Assembly (NCBI GenBank): GCA_035645555.1
Contig: DASQMI010000089.1
Location: 1 to 42,277 of the forward strand
Direction of reading: 5' to 3'
Length of the DNA stretch: 42,277 nucleotides
Origin: Lysobacter_F sp035645555
Lineage (GTDB): Bacteria; Pseudomonadota; Gammaproteobacteria; Xanthomonadales; Xanthomonadaceae
Below are positions 8,777-16,179 of the stretch, piece by piece. The notes beneath the pieces were generated by a model. That model had not been told where the DNA came from and searched no databases. It worked only from the letters and a program-made list of their open reading frames with translations. The number at the start of each line of letters is the position of its first letter. Position 1 is the first letter of the stretch. The position numbers and the translations under genes are program-made.

Positions 8777-9637
8777 ATGCCCACCCTGATCGCCCCGCGC
8801 GTGCACGACATCGGCGGGCTCGAGGTGCGTCGCGCGGTGCCGACCGTGCAGGCGCGCTCGGTCGGCCCGTTCGTATTCGTCGACCAGATCGGTCCGGCCT
8901 CGCTTGACCCCGGCCAGGGCGTGGACGTGCGTCCGCACCCGCACATCGGGCTGGCGACGGTGACGTTCCTGTGGGCCGGCAGCATGCGCCACCGCGACAG
9001 CGTCGGCTCGGTGCAGGACATTGAGCCCGGCGACGTCAACTGGATGACCGCCGGCCGCGGCATCGTGCATTCCGAGCGCACGCCGCCGGAGCCGCGCGCG
9101 CGCGGCCACCGGCTGGACGGCCTGCAGACCTGGATCGCGCTGCCGCGTGCATCCGAGGAAGCCGCCCCGGCGTTCCATCACCATCCGGCCGCCACCCTGC
9201 CGCGCCTCGAACGCCCCGGCACGCTGCTGCGCGTGGTCGCCGGGCGCGGCTACGGCGCGGAATCGCCGGTGGCGGTGTTCAGCGACACCCTGTACGTCGC
9301 CATCGACCTGCAGCCCGACGCCGAAGTGCGGCTGGACGCCGACCACGCCGAGCGTGCCCTGTACGTGCTGGCGGGCGAGGCGGAGCTGGACGGCGCCGCG
9401 CTGCCGGCGCAGCACCTCGTGCTGCTCGATCCGGGCACCCGCCCGCGCCTGCGCGCGCGCACCGCGCTGCGGGCCATGCTGCTCGGCGGCGAGCCGCTGG
9501 ATGCCCCGCGCCACATGTGGTGGAACTTCGTTTCCAGCTCGCGCGAACGGATCGAGCAGGCCAAGGCGGATTGGGCGGCGGGCCGCTTCCCCGCAGTGCC
9601 GGAGGAGAGCGAGTTCATTCCGCTGCCGGAGCGCTGA
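8777..9637 (+). CDS. pirin family protein (first of two)
   Basis: A 286-residue bicupin of the pirin family. Metal ligands are visible in VRPHPHIGLATVTFLW and GRGIVHSERTPPE, with the family signature DVNWMTAGRG between them. Some bacterial pirins are quercetin 2,3-dioxygenases and others are redox-sensing regulators, so the activity is not decided by sequence. A GGAG lies six bases before the ATG. A second pirin gene on the opposite strand lies about 600 bases downstream; the two differ clearly in sequence and are not a recent duplication. TAGGAT at 8743-8748 may be the -10 box. Confidence 0.9.
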   Translation: MPTLIAPRVHDIGGLEVRRAVPTVQARSVGPFVFVDQIGPASLDPGQGVDVRPHPHIGLATVTFLWAGSMRHRDSVGSVQDIEPGDVNWMTAGRGIVHSERTPPEPRARGHRLDGLQTWIALPRASEEAAPAFHHHPAATLPRLERPGTLLRVVAGRGYGAESPVAVFSDTLYVAIDLQPDAEVRLDADHAERALYVLAGEAELDGAALPAQHLVLLDPGTRPRLRARTALRAMLLGGEPLDAPRHMWWNFVSSSRERIEQAKADWAAGRFPAVPEESEFIPLPER

Positions 9638-9670
9638 ACCGGGTCCTCCTGCTGTCAGCAATGTGAAAAT

Positions 9671-9699
9671 TTGTCAAGTCCCCTCGGTTGATCTATGGT
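9671..9699 (+). promoter_or_regulatory. sigma70-type promoter of the small secreted protein
   Basis: TTGTCA (9671-9676, five of six to the -35 consensus) and TATGGT (9694-9699) are separated by 17 bases. The region is unusually AT-rich for this window and lies about 50 bases before the ATG of the secreted protein, which also has an AGGGGGGAA ribosome site. This is the best complete promoter seen here. Confidence 0.65.
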
Positions 9700-9749
9700 C
9701 GGCACAGAAGCGCGTGCGCGCTTCGCGGTGACCTAAGGGGGGAACTTCC

Positions 9750-10193
9750 ATGAAACGTCTGTCTTGGCTTGTGCTCGCATTGGCCGTGGCCGCACCGGTG
9801 CAGGCTCAGGAGACGCGGGCGGCGTGCCCGCGCCTAGCGGCCGAGACCGGGCTGACCTGGGAATACAAGAACGCCGGCGACGCCGACCTGTGCCGTGCAC
9901 TGCGGGCCGACGGCAGCGAAGCGTTCGGCCTGTTCATCGCCAAGAGCTCGCCGTTCGAGCCGAAGGGCGGCAACCGCGTCGAGGAAGGCACGCTCGATGG
10001 CCGCCCGGTGGCGTGGTACCGCAGCGAGCTGGCCGGCCGCCCGAACGTGCAGGCGCGCGAAACGGTGGTGGAGCTTCCCGACGGCCGTGTCGCCCATATC
10101 TGGGTGCATGCGAACAACGAGGAGCAGCTGCGCCAGGCGCTCGGCATGGCGCAGTCGATGCAGTTCGGCGCCACGCGCCTCAGCAGCAACTGA
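9750..10193 (+). CDS. small secreted protein of unknown function
   Basis: A 147-residue protein that I do not recognise. It begins with a clear Sec signal peptide (MKRLSWLVLALAVAAPVQAQ, probable cut after AQA-type residues near 20). The mature part has two cysteines (in RAACPRL and ADLCRAL), suggesting one disulphide in the periplasm, and mixed alpha/beta content with no membrane segment. A strong ribosome site (AGGGGGGAA) and a good promoter precede it, so it is probably well expressed as a single-gene unit. A strong stem-loop follows at 10212-10238. Confidence 0.8.
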   Translation: MKRLSWLVLALAVAAPVQAQETRAACPRLAAETGLTWEYKNAGDADLCRALRADGSEAFGLFIAKSSPFEPKGGNRVEEGTLDGRPVAWYRSELAGRPNVQARETVVELPDGRVAHIWVHANNEEQLRQALGMAQSMQFGATRLSSN

Positions 10194-10211
10194 TCCGGCG
10201 CGGTCATCGCC

Positions 10212-10238
10212 GCGCGGGACCGCATTGCGGTCCCGCGC
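10212..10238. terminator. bidirectional stem-loop between convergent genes
   Basis: A perfect 12-base stem (GCGCGGGACCGC and its complement) closes a 3-base ATT loop. It sits between the stop of the secreted protein gene and the stop of the second pirin gene. There is no T-run, so it may act by itself or with Rho. Confidence 0.65.
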
Positions 10239-10244
10239 CGGCGT

Positions 10245-11099
10245 TCAGAACAGGCCCTGCTGGTAATCCTGGAACGCCTGCATGAGCTCTTCGCGGGTGT
10301 TCATCACGAACGGGCCGTAGCGCGCCACCGGCTCGCGCAGCGGCCGGCCCGCCAGCACGATCGCCCGCGCGCCGGGCTTGCCGCCGGTGACCGTCAGCCG
10401 CGTGCCGTAGCCGATCACGCCCAGCTGCTGCGCCTCCAGGCGCTGCTGCTCGGGCCCCACCGCGAGCTCGCCGTCGTACACGTGCACGCAGGCGTTGTGG
10501 CCCTGCGGCAGTTCGTAGTCCCAGCTCGCCCCCGGCTCCAGCGCGACGTCGAGATAGATCGGCTGCGTGGCCGCGCTGCCGTCGGCATACACCGGGCCGA
10601 CGGTGTCGCCGACGCGGCCGGCGATCACCTTCACCGTCACGCCCGCCGCCGGCTGCGCCTGCGGAATGCGGTCCGGCGCGAATTCCTGGTAGCGCGGCGC
10701 GGTCATCTTGTCGCGCGCCGGCAGGTTCACCCACAGCTGGAAGCCGCGCATGCGGCCCTCGTGCTGCTCGGGCATCTCCGAATGCACCAGGCCGCGGCCG
10801 GCGGTCATCCACTGCACGCTGCCCGACACCAGCAGGCCCTCGTTGCCGTGGTTGTCGCGATGGCGCATGCGGCCGTCGAGCATGTAGGTGACGGTCTCGA
10901 AGCCGCGGTGCGGGTGGTCCGGGAAGCCGGCGAGGTAGTCCTCCGGCCGGTCGGTGCCGAACTCGTCGAGCATCAGGAACGGATCGAGATCGGGCAGCTG
11001 CGGCGAGCCGATCAGGCGCGTCAGCTTGACGCCGGCGCCATCGGAGGTGGGCATGCCGCGGATGACGCGGATCAGACGGGCGAGAGGTGCGGAGTTCAT
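10245..11099 (-). CDS. pirin family protein (second of two)
   Basis: A 284-residue pirin. The metal-binding residues lie in FPDHPHRGFETVTYMLDG and GRGLVHSEMPEQHEG, with VQWMTAGRG between them; the C-terminal half begins with KVIAGRVGDTVGPVYADG and ends with the family-typical FVMNTREELMQAFQDYQQGLF. The C-terminal ending assigns it to the common YhhW-like pirin subgroup. The ATG at 11099 was chosen because the family N-terminus starts there; upstream frame extension has no homology. The role may be quercetinase-like or redox-linked regulation. Confidence 0.92.
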   Translation of the reverse strand: MNSAPLARLIRVIRGMPTSDGAGVKLTRLIGSPQLPDLDPFLMLDEFGTDRPEDYLAGFPDHPHRGFETVTYMLDGRMRHRDNHGNEGLLVSGSVQWMTAGRGLVHSEMPEQHEGRMRGFQLWVNLPARDKMTAPRYQEFAPDRIPQAQPAAGVTVKVIAGRVGDTVGPVYADGSAATQPIYLDVALEPGASWDYELPQGHNACVHVYDGELAVGPEQQRLEAQQLGVIGYGTRLTVTGGKPGARAIVLAGRPLREPVARYGPFVMNTREELMQAFQDYQQGLF

Positions 11100-11211
11100 G
11101 ACGGCTCGAACGGAAGGTCCGCGCACAAGATGACAGCTAGCCCGCGGCAGACGAGGCGCACGCGCGCAAACGATCGTTCCGCACCTGCAACGGCGTTGGT
11201 CGCGCCCGGGT

Positions 11212-13368
11212 TCAGCGTCGCTGCAGCCGCCAGGCGCGGTGGATGCGCGGATCGCGCGCGAAGTCCGGCGGAATCGTCTGCGGGCTGATCTCCTCGCATG
11301 CCGCGAACGCCGCCACCGCCGCCTCATCCATGCGGAAGCGGCGGAAGTTGTTGGAGAAGTACAGCGTGCCGCCGGGCGCGAGGCGCGCCACCGCCGCGCG
11401 CAGCAGCCGGACGTGCTCGCGCTGCACGTCGAAGTCGTCAGCGCGCTTGGAATTGGAGAACGTCGGCGGGTCGCAGAAGATCAGGTCGTACTCGCCGCGG
11501 TCCGCCTCCAGCCAGGCGAGCGCGTCACCCTGTACCAGCGCGTGGCGGGCGCCGCCCAGGCCGTTCTCGCGCAGGTTGTCCGCGCACCATTGCAGGTAGG
11601 TCGCCGACAGGTCGACCGTGGTGGTGCGGCGCGCGCCGCCGAGCGCGGCATGCACGGTCGCCGCGCCGGTATACGCGAACAGGTTGAGGAAGCGGGTGTC
11701 GTGCGCCTCCTCGGCAAGCTGCAGCCGCAGCGGCCGGTGGTCGAGGAACAGCCCGGTGTCGAGGTAGTCGAACAGGTTCACGCGCAGGCGCGCGCGCCCC
11801 TCGCGCACGACCACGAACTCGCCGCGCTGGTCGAACTGGCCGTACTTGCTGCCGCCCTTCCCGCGCGCGCGGGTCTTCAGCGCGATCCGCTCCCGCGGCA
11901 CCGCGAACACCTCGCGTGCGGCAGCCAGCAGCTCGTTGCGCCTGCGGCGCACGTCGGCCTCCGGGATCTCGGCTGGCGCCGCATACTCCTGCACGTGCAG
12001 GAACGTGCGCGGCTCGGCCTCGTCGGTGGTGTAGACGTCGATCGCCGCGGCGTATTCCGGCAGGTCGGCGTCGTACGCGCGGTAGCAGGCGACGCCTTCG
12101 CGCTCGCGCCAGTTCCTGAGCGCACGCAGGTTCTTGCGCAGCCGGTTGGCGACCATCTGCGCGCCGTCGCTCAGCGGTCGCGGTGCGTCCGGCTCGGCGC
12201 GCGCGGCCGGCGCCAGCGGGTCCACCACGATCAGCGCGCACTCCAGCGCGCCGTTGAACACGGTGTAAGCCTTCTTCGCGCGCAGCCCGGTCGAACGCGC
12301 GAGCTCGGCGTTGCCGCACAGCAGGCTGGCACGCCAGTGCGGAACCGCGCGGCGGAGCGCGTCGCCGAGCGCGCGATACAGCGCGGGATCGGCCGCCAGC
12401 CGCGCGTCGTACGGCGGATTGCATACCGCCAGCCCCGGCTCCGCACCGAGTGCGGCGACGTGTGCCGCCTGCAGCGCGGCGACCTCGCCGGTCTCCCACG
12501 CGATCGCGTCGGCGACGCCGGCCGCTTCCGCGTTCTCGCGCGCGGCGCGAATCGCATGCGGGTCGAGGTCGCGGCCGAGGAACGCCGGACGCAGCGTGGC
12601 TCGTCCGTGCGCGGCGCGTTCGTGCGCCTGCTCGTACAACGACGACCAGCCGGCGCGATCGAACCCGAGCCAGCGCGTCGGCGCCCGCTCGCCGTAGCGC
12701 GCCAGCGCGGGCGCGACGTCGGCGGCGATCAGCGCAGCTTCGATCAACAGCGTGCCGCTGCCGCACATCGGATCGAGCAGCGCGCCGCCGGCGGCGTACA
12801 CCTGCGGCCAGTGCCCGCGCAGCAGCACCGCCGCGGCGAGCGTTTCCTTCAGCGGCGCCTCGCCCTGCGCGCGGCGCCAGCCGCGACGGTGCAGCGGCCC
12901 GCCGCCCAGATCGACCGACAGCACCGCCCGGCCCTTGCGCACCACGAGGTTGAGGCGCACGTCGGCGTGCTCGACGTCGACGTCCGGGCGCGCGCCGGTG
13001 CGTGCGCGCAGCACGTCGACCACGGCGTCCTTGACCCGCTGCGCCGCGTAGCGAGCGTGGGTGAGCGCGCTGCCGGACACGTGCGCGTCGACCGCGATCG
13101 TGCAGCCGGGGCCGACGTGCGCCGGCCAGTCCACCGCCGCCGCACCGGCGTACAGCGCGTGCTCGTCGGCGCAGTCGAACTCGGCGATCGGCCACAGCAC
13201 ACGGCTGGCGAGCCGCGACCACAGCACCGCGCGTTGCGCATCCTGCAGGCTGCCCTCGACATTGGCCCCGGCGATCGCGGCGGTCGCGCGTGCGCAGCCG
13301 AGCGCGAGCAGTTCGTCGACCAGCAGGTACTCAAGCCCCTTGGCGCAGCTGGCGAAGAACCGGCTCAC
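11212..13368 (-). CDS. rlmKL: bifunctional 23S rRNA methyltransferase RlmKL
   Basis: A 718-residue fusion that modifies 23S rRNA at G2445 (RlmL part, N2) and G2069 (RlmK part, N7). The N-terminal half carries a THUMP domain, then LLDPMCGSGTLLIEAALIA and the catalytic AVCNPPYDARL; the C-terminal half carries FLNLFAYTGAATVHAA and DLIFCDPPTFSNSKR. The start is GTG at 13366-13368, shown by the family N-terminus SRFFASCAKGLEYLL and by a GTGA overlap with the stop of the upstream hydrolase gene. A longer upstream frame is only overlap with that hydrolase. Confidence 0.96.
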   Translation of the reverse strand: MSRFFASCAKGLEYLLVDELLALGCARATAAIAGANVEGSLQDAQRAVLWSRLASRVLWPIAEFDCADEHALYAGAAAVDWPAHVGPGCTIAVDAHVSGSALTHARYAAQRVKDAVVDVLRARTGARPDVDVEHADVRLNLVVRKGRAVLSVDLGGGPLHRRGWRRAQGEAPLKETLAAAVLLRGHWPQVYAAGGALLDPMCGSGTLLIEAALIAADVAPALARYGERAPTRWLGFDRAGWSSLYEQAHERAAHGRATLRPAFLGRDLDPHAIRAARENAEAAGVADAIAWETGEVAALQAAHVAALGAEPGLAVCNPPYDARLAADPALYRALGDALRRAVPHWRASLLCGNAELARSTGLRAKKAYTVFNGALECALIVVDPLAPAARAEPDAPRPLSDGAQMVANRLRKNLRALRNWREREGVACYRAYDADLPEYAAAIDVYTTDEAEPRTFLHVQEYAAPAEIPEADVRRRRNELLAAAREVFAVPRERIALKTRARGKGGSKYGQFDQRGEFVVVREGRARLRVNLFDYLDTGLFLDHRPLRLQLAEEAHDTRFLNLFAYTGAATVHAALGGARRTTTVDLSATYLQWCADNLRENGLGGARHALVQGDALAWLEADRGEYDLIFCDPPTFSNSKRADDFDVQREHVRLLRAAVARLAPGGTLYFSNNFRRFRMDEAAVAAFAACEEISPQTIPPDFARDPRIHRAWRLQRR

Positions 13369-13892
13369 GGCAGCGTGGCCAGCAGTGCGGCGAACGCTTC
13401 CGCGCTGGCCGCGACATGGCCGCCCAGCCGGTGGCTGTCGTCGACCAGCAGCAGGCGCGCGCGCCGCTGGTGCGCCCACGCGACCACCTCCTGCGCCGGA
13501 ATGAGTTCGTCGTCCCAGCCGTGCACGATCGAGGTCGGCACGCGACGCGCGTCGAGCTGCGGCGCCTCGCCCATCCGCACCGGCGGCGCCATCAGGAACA
13601 GCGCCGCGACCGGCACCTCCAGCGAGACCCGTGCCGAGATCCACGCACCGAGACTGGAACCGCCCAGCACCAGCGGACCGCGCGCGGCGGCCGCCTCCGC
13701 CAGCGCGTGCAGCCGGCGCTGGCGCGCGTACACGTCGCCAAGCTCGCTGATCTCGCGGCGGGCGTCGAGGTCGGTGTAGTCCGGACGCTCGTGGCTCCAG
13801 CCCAGGCGCGCGGCGACCTCGGCGAGCGCGGTCACCTTGGTGGCGTCGGGACCGCTTTCGAAGCCGTGGGAAAGGATGCAGTGCCCTGGCAT
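13365..13892 (-). CDS. alpha/beta hydrolase of the YdeN/serine hydrolase type
   Basis: A 175-residue single-domain hydrolase. The nucleophile elbow is GGSSLGAW, the acid is probably the Asp in VHGWDDELIPAQE and the histidine is in VDDSHRLGGH, so the Ser-Asp-His triad is complete. The N-terminal CILSHGFESGPDATKV supplies the oxyanion region. The substrate is unknown, possibly a small ester. The ATG at 13892 places the first beta strand correctly; an upstream ATG would add 28 residues without homology. It overlaps rlmKL by four bases (GTGA). Confidence 0.82.
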   Translation of the reverse strand: MPGHCILSHGFESGPDATKVTALAEVAARLGWSHERPDYTDLDARREISELGDVYARQRRLHALAEAAAARGPLVLGGSSLGAWISARVSLEVPVAALFLMAPPVRMGEAPQLDARRVPTSIVHGWDDELIPAQEVVAWAHQRRARLLLVDDSHRLGGHVAASAEAFAALLATLP

Positions 13893-13986
13893 GGTTCGTC
13901 CGGTGCAGGCGTCGCCCCGCAGCGGCGAGGTTTGCGACGCAATCGAGGTTTTACGGGCGGCGGTGGCCGCCGGCATCGCGCGCGAA

Positions 13987-13995
13987 TGCTAGCAT
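13987..13995 (+). promoter_or_regulatory. extended -10 element of the amidase gene
   Basis: TGCTAGCAT is an extended -10 (TGn plus TAGCAT) that ends eight bases before the ATG at 14004. Transcription would begin at or just before the start codon, and there is no Shine-Dalgarno, so the message is probably leaderless. Confidence 0.5.
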
Positions 13996-14003
13996 CAGCC
14001 GGC

Positions 14004-14573
14004 ATGTCGACCCTGTCCGCGTTGCCGCTTCGCGTCCACTGGCTGCCGTACGTCGAGCGACTGCAGGCGCGCGAGTTGGACACCATCGACCTGGTGGTGG
14101 TCCACTGCACCGAGCTTCCCGACCTGCGCGCGGCGCGCGAATTCGGCGAGCGTGTGCTCTACCCCAACTCGGGCACCGGCAACAGCGGCCACTTCTACAT
14201 CGACCGCGACGGCAGCCTGCACCAGTACGTGCCGATCGAGCGCATCGCCCACCATGTGCGCGGCTACAACGCCCGTTCTATCGGCATCGAGCTGGTCAAC
14301 CGCGGGCGCTGGCCGAACTGGCTCGACTCGCGCCACCAGAGCATGGACGAGCCGTATCCGACTGCGCAGATCGACACTTTGGTGGCGTTGCTGCAGGCGC
14401 TGCGCGCCGAACTGCCGGGATTGCGCGCGATCGCCGGCCACGAGGACCTCGATACCGAGGCGGTGCCTGCCAGCGACGATCCCGGGCGCAGCGTGCGCCG
14501 CAAGCGCGACCCGGGCCCGCGCTTCCCGTGGTCGCGGGTGCTGGCCGAGGTCGGTCTGGACCGCCTGCTGTGA
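14004..14573 (+). CDS. ampD: N-acetylmuramoyl-L-alanine amidase, AmpD type
   Basis: A 189-residue zinc amidase of the amidase_2 family. Zinc ligands are visible as His in LVVVHCTELPD, His in AIAGHEDLDTE and the Asp in RKRDPGPRFPW; the middle has SGHFYIDRDGSLHQYVPIERIAHHV and ARSIGIELVNRG. No signal peptide is present, which fits cytoplasmic AmpD that cleaves anhydro-muropeptides in cell-wall recycling. A paralogue with a broader role is possible, so the symbol is less sure than the family. It ends one base before the convergent rhomboid gene. Confidence 0.85.
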   Translation: MSTLSALPLRVHWLPYVERLQARELDTIDLVVVHCTELPDLRAAREFGERVLYPNSGTGNSGHFYIDRDGSLHQYVPIERIAHHVRGYNARSIGIELVNRGRWPNWLDSRHQSMDEPYPTAQIDTLVALLQALRAELPGLRAIAGHEDLDTEAVPASDDPGRSVRRKRDPGPRFPWSRVLAEVGLDRLL

Positions 14574-14574
14574 G

Positions 14575-15240
14575 CTAGCGAACCACGCGCATGTGCGGCG
14601 GCCGCGGGCGCCGTGGCCGGAACGGCGGCTGCCCGCGCCAGTAGCGGATCAGCAGCCAGCCGAACAGCATGCCGCCGAGGTGGGCGAAATGCGCCACGCC
14701 CGGCTGCCGGCCGGTGACGCCGAGCAGCAGTTCGATCACGCCGTAGACGATCACCAGCGTGCGCGCCTTCATCGGGATCGGCGGGATCAGCAGCATCACC
14801 CGCTGGTTCGGGAACAGCATCCCGTAGGCGAGCAGCAGGCCGAACACGCCGCCGGACGCGCCGACGGTCGGATACGCCGGCTGGCCGTGCGAGATCGCCC
14901 ACATGCCCACGCCGAGCTGGCACAGCGCCGCCCCCAGCACGCACACCGCGTAATAGGTCAGGAACCGCCGCTGGCCCCACACGTGCTCCAGCGGCGCACC
15001 GAACATCACCAGCGCGAGCATGTTGAACAGCAGGTGCGGCAGGTTGCCGTGCAGGAACGCGTACGTGACCAGCTGCCACGGCTCGAAGCCCGGCGAACCC
15101 TGGAACGCGTCGGCGCTGCCCACCGGCCACAGCATCAGTGCGTAGATCAGTTCGCTGTCCTGCAGCAGCATCTGCAGCAGGTAGGCCACGCCGTTGGCGA
15201 TCAGCAGCGCCTTGGTGACGGGGGGAAGGTTGCGGAACAT
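14575..15240 (-). CDS. rhomboid family intramembrane serine protease
   Basis: A 221-residue polytopic protein of the rhomboid family. The catalytic serine lies in TVGASGGVFGLLLAYG and the catalytic histidine in AHFAHLGGMLFGWLL; the N-terminal HGNLPHLLFNMLALVMFG is the conserved L1/helix 2 motif. Six hydrophobic segments are visible. It should cleave membrane proteins within the bilayer; substrates are unknown. The C-terminus is a short basic tail (PPFRPRRPRPPHM). The ATG at 15240 has AGGAG five bases upstream on the minus strand, and a TACCAT -10 box lies at 15264-15269. Confidence 0.93.
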   Translation of the reverse strand: MFRNLPPVTKALLIANGVAYLLQMLLQDSELIYALMLWPVGSADAFQGSPGFEPWQLVTYAFLHGNLPHLLFNMLALVMFGAPLEHVWGQRRFLTYYAVCVLGAALCQLGVGMWAISHGQPAYPTVGASGGVFGLLLAYGMLFPNQRVMLLIPPIPMKARTLVIVYGVIELLLGVTGRQPGVAHFAHLGGMLFGWLLIRYWRGQPPFRPRRPRPPHMRVVR

Positions 15241-15263
15241 CCGGACTCCTCGCAGACCCATCC

Positions 15264-15269
15264 ATGGTA
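15264..15269 (-). promoter_or_regulatory. -10 element of the rhomboid gene (TACCAT)
   Basis: On the minus strand TACCAT matches four of six -10 positions and lies 23 bases before the rhomboid ATG, leaving room for a short leader with the AGGAG ribosome site. Confidence 0.35.
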
Positions 15270-15323
15270 GCGGTCCGGACCGTGCAGGAGGCGGCAACGC
15301 CGCACGGCGCGGCGGGGTCGCGC

Positions 15324-15659
15324 TCAGTCGAAGCGCCAGAGCTGCTCGTCGAGCGTGCGCGCCGGCGCCGCCGTCGGCCGCGCGCGGCCGTTCTCCACCT
15401 TCACGCCTTCGGCGCGCAGCCGCGCGCACTGCTCGCGGAAGCCGCGCGAGCCCGGCGGGAATGCGATGCGCCCGTCCGAACGCAGGATGCGGTGCCACGG
15501 CAGCGCCGGGTCCTCGTTCTGCGCCAGCAGCCGCGCGACCAGCCGCGCGCGCCCCGGCAGCCCGGCGCGGCGCGCGATCTCGCCGTAGCCTGCCACCTGG
15601 CCTGGCGGCACCGCGCGGATCGCGGCGTAGATGCGTTGTGCCGAAGCGGCGTCGGGCAT
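15324..15659 (-). CDS. alkyltransferase-like protein (ATL, MGMT fold)
   Basis: A 111-residue protein with the DNA-binding domain of O6-alkylguanine transferases: GQVAGYGEIARRAGLPGRARLVARLL and a recognition region ending in LPWHRILRSDGRIAFPPG. The active-site motif reads PWHR where a true methyltransferase has PCHR, so the acceptor cysteine is replaced by tryptophan. This is the mark of ATL proteins, which bind O6-alkylguanine without repair and pass it to nucleotide excision repair. The start MPDAASAQRIYAAI fits family length. It is divergent from the next gene with 36 bases between starts. Confidence 0.92.
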   Translation of the reverse strand: MPDAASAQRIYAAIRAVPPGQVAGYGEIARRAGLPGRARLVARLLAQNEDPALPWHRILRSDGRIAFPPGSRGFREQCARLRAEGVKVENGRARPTAAPARTLDEQLWRFD

Positions 15660-15664
15660 GGGGT

Positions 15665-15670
15665 TAGCAT
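15665..15670 (+). promoter_or_regulatory. -10 element (TAGCAT) of the 135-residue gene
   Basis: TAGCAT lies 25 bases before the ATG at 15696, in the short gap between divergent starts. The leader then contains CAGGAG as ribosome site, so this message would not be leaderless. Confidence 0.4.
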
Positions 15671-15695
15671 AACGGTCCGTCGCAGGAGCCCCGCC

Positions 15696-16103
15696 ATGCG
15701 CAGTTTCGACCAGATCCGCCGCCACCTGCACACCTCCGGCTTCCGCGTCAGCCTGGACGAGGAAACGATGGTGTGCGTCGAGCTGTCGCTGGATCACGGC
15801 CAGCGCCACCAGGCGATCTTCCTGGCCGAGATCGAGGACGAGGACGGCCGGCGCTTCCTGCGCGTGAGCACCGCGATCGGCCCGGCCACCGCGATCGATG
15901 CGGAGCGCGCGCTGGCGTTCAACTGGCAGAGCCGGGTCGGCTACCTCGCGATCGGCGACCTCGACGGCACCGCGCACCTGCAGCTGTGCGAGAACCGGCC
16001 GTACGACGGGCTGACGATCCCGGAAATCGAACGCCTCGTGCTGGAGCTCGGCGGCCTCGGCGACCGCATGGAACGCGCGCTGTCCGGCGGCGACCGCTTC
16101 TGA
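15696..16103 (+). CDS. conserved small cytoplasmic protein, function unknown
   Basis: A 135-residue acidic protein that I cannot name. It starts MRSFDQIRRHLHTSGF, contains alternating short beta strands (VCVELSLDHGQRHQAIFLAEIEDEDGRRFLRVST), then an AFNWQSRVGYLAIGDLDGTAHLQLCENRPY segment and a C-terminal helix. This alpha-beta-beta-beta-alpha order resembles the YbjN / type III secretion chaperone-like fold; that is an impression, not an assignment. CAGGAG precedes the ATG by seven bases. A strong terminator follows, and no secretion genes lie nearby. Confidence 0.8.
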   Translation: MRSFDQIRRHLHTSGFRVSLDEETMVCVELSLDHGQRHQAIFLAEIEDEDGRRFLRVSTAIGPATAIDAERALAFNWQSRVGYLAIGDLDGTAHLQLCENRPYDGLTIPEIERLVLELGGLGDRMERALSGGDRF

Positions 16104-16123
16104 GCGATCCGCCCGCGCGCAAC

Positions 16124-16155
16124 GAAAAAGGGAGCGGCGCGCCGCTCCCTTTTTC
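16124..16155. terminator. bidirectional intrinsic terminator
   Basis: A perfect 32-base palindrome consisting of an AAAAAGGGAGCGGC arm and its complement. It has an A-run before and a T-run after the GC-rich stem, so it can stop transcription from both sides: the unknown protein gene on the plus strand and pit on the minus strand. Confidence 0.92.
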
Positions 16156-16179
16156 TTCGTGCTGCAAGCTGCGCGGGCG

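Noticed and set aside
8777..11099. Two pirin genes as a recent tandem duplication
   Set aside because: The two proteins differ widely outside the metal-binding motifs, lie on opposite strands and belong to different pirin subgroups.
11239..13779. An 846-codon open frame antisense to rlmKL
   Set aside because: Shadow of rlmKL; the translation is Arg/Ala/Val rich without motifs, and rlmKL is certain.
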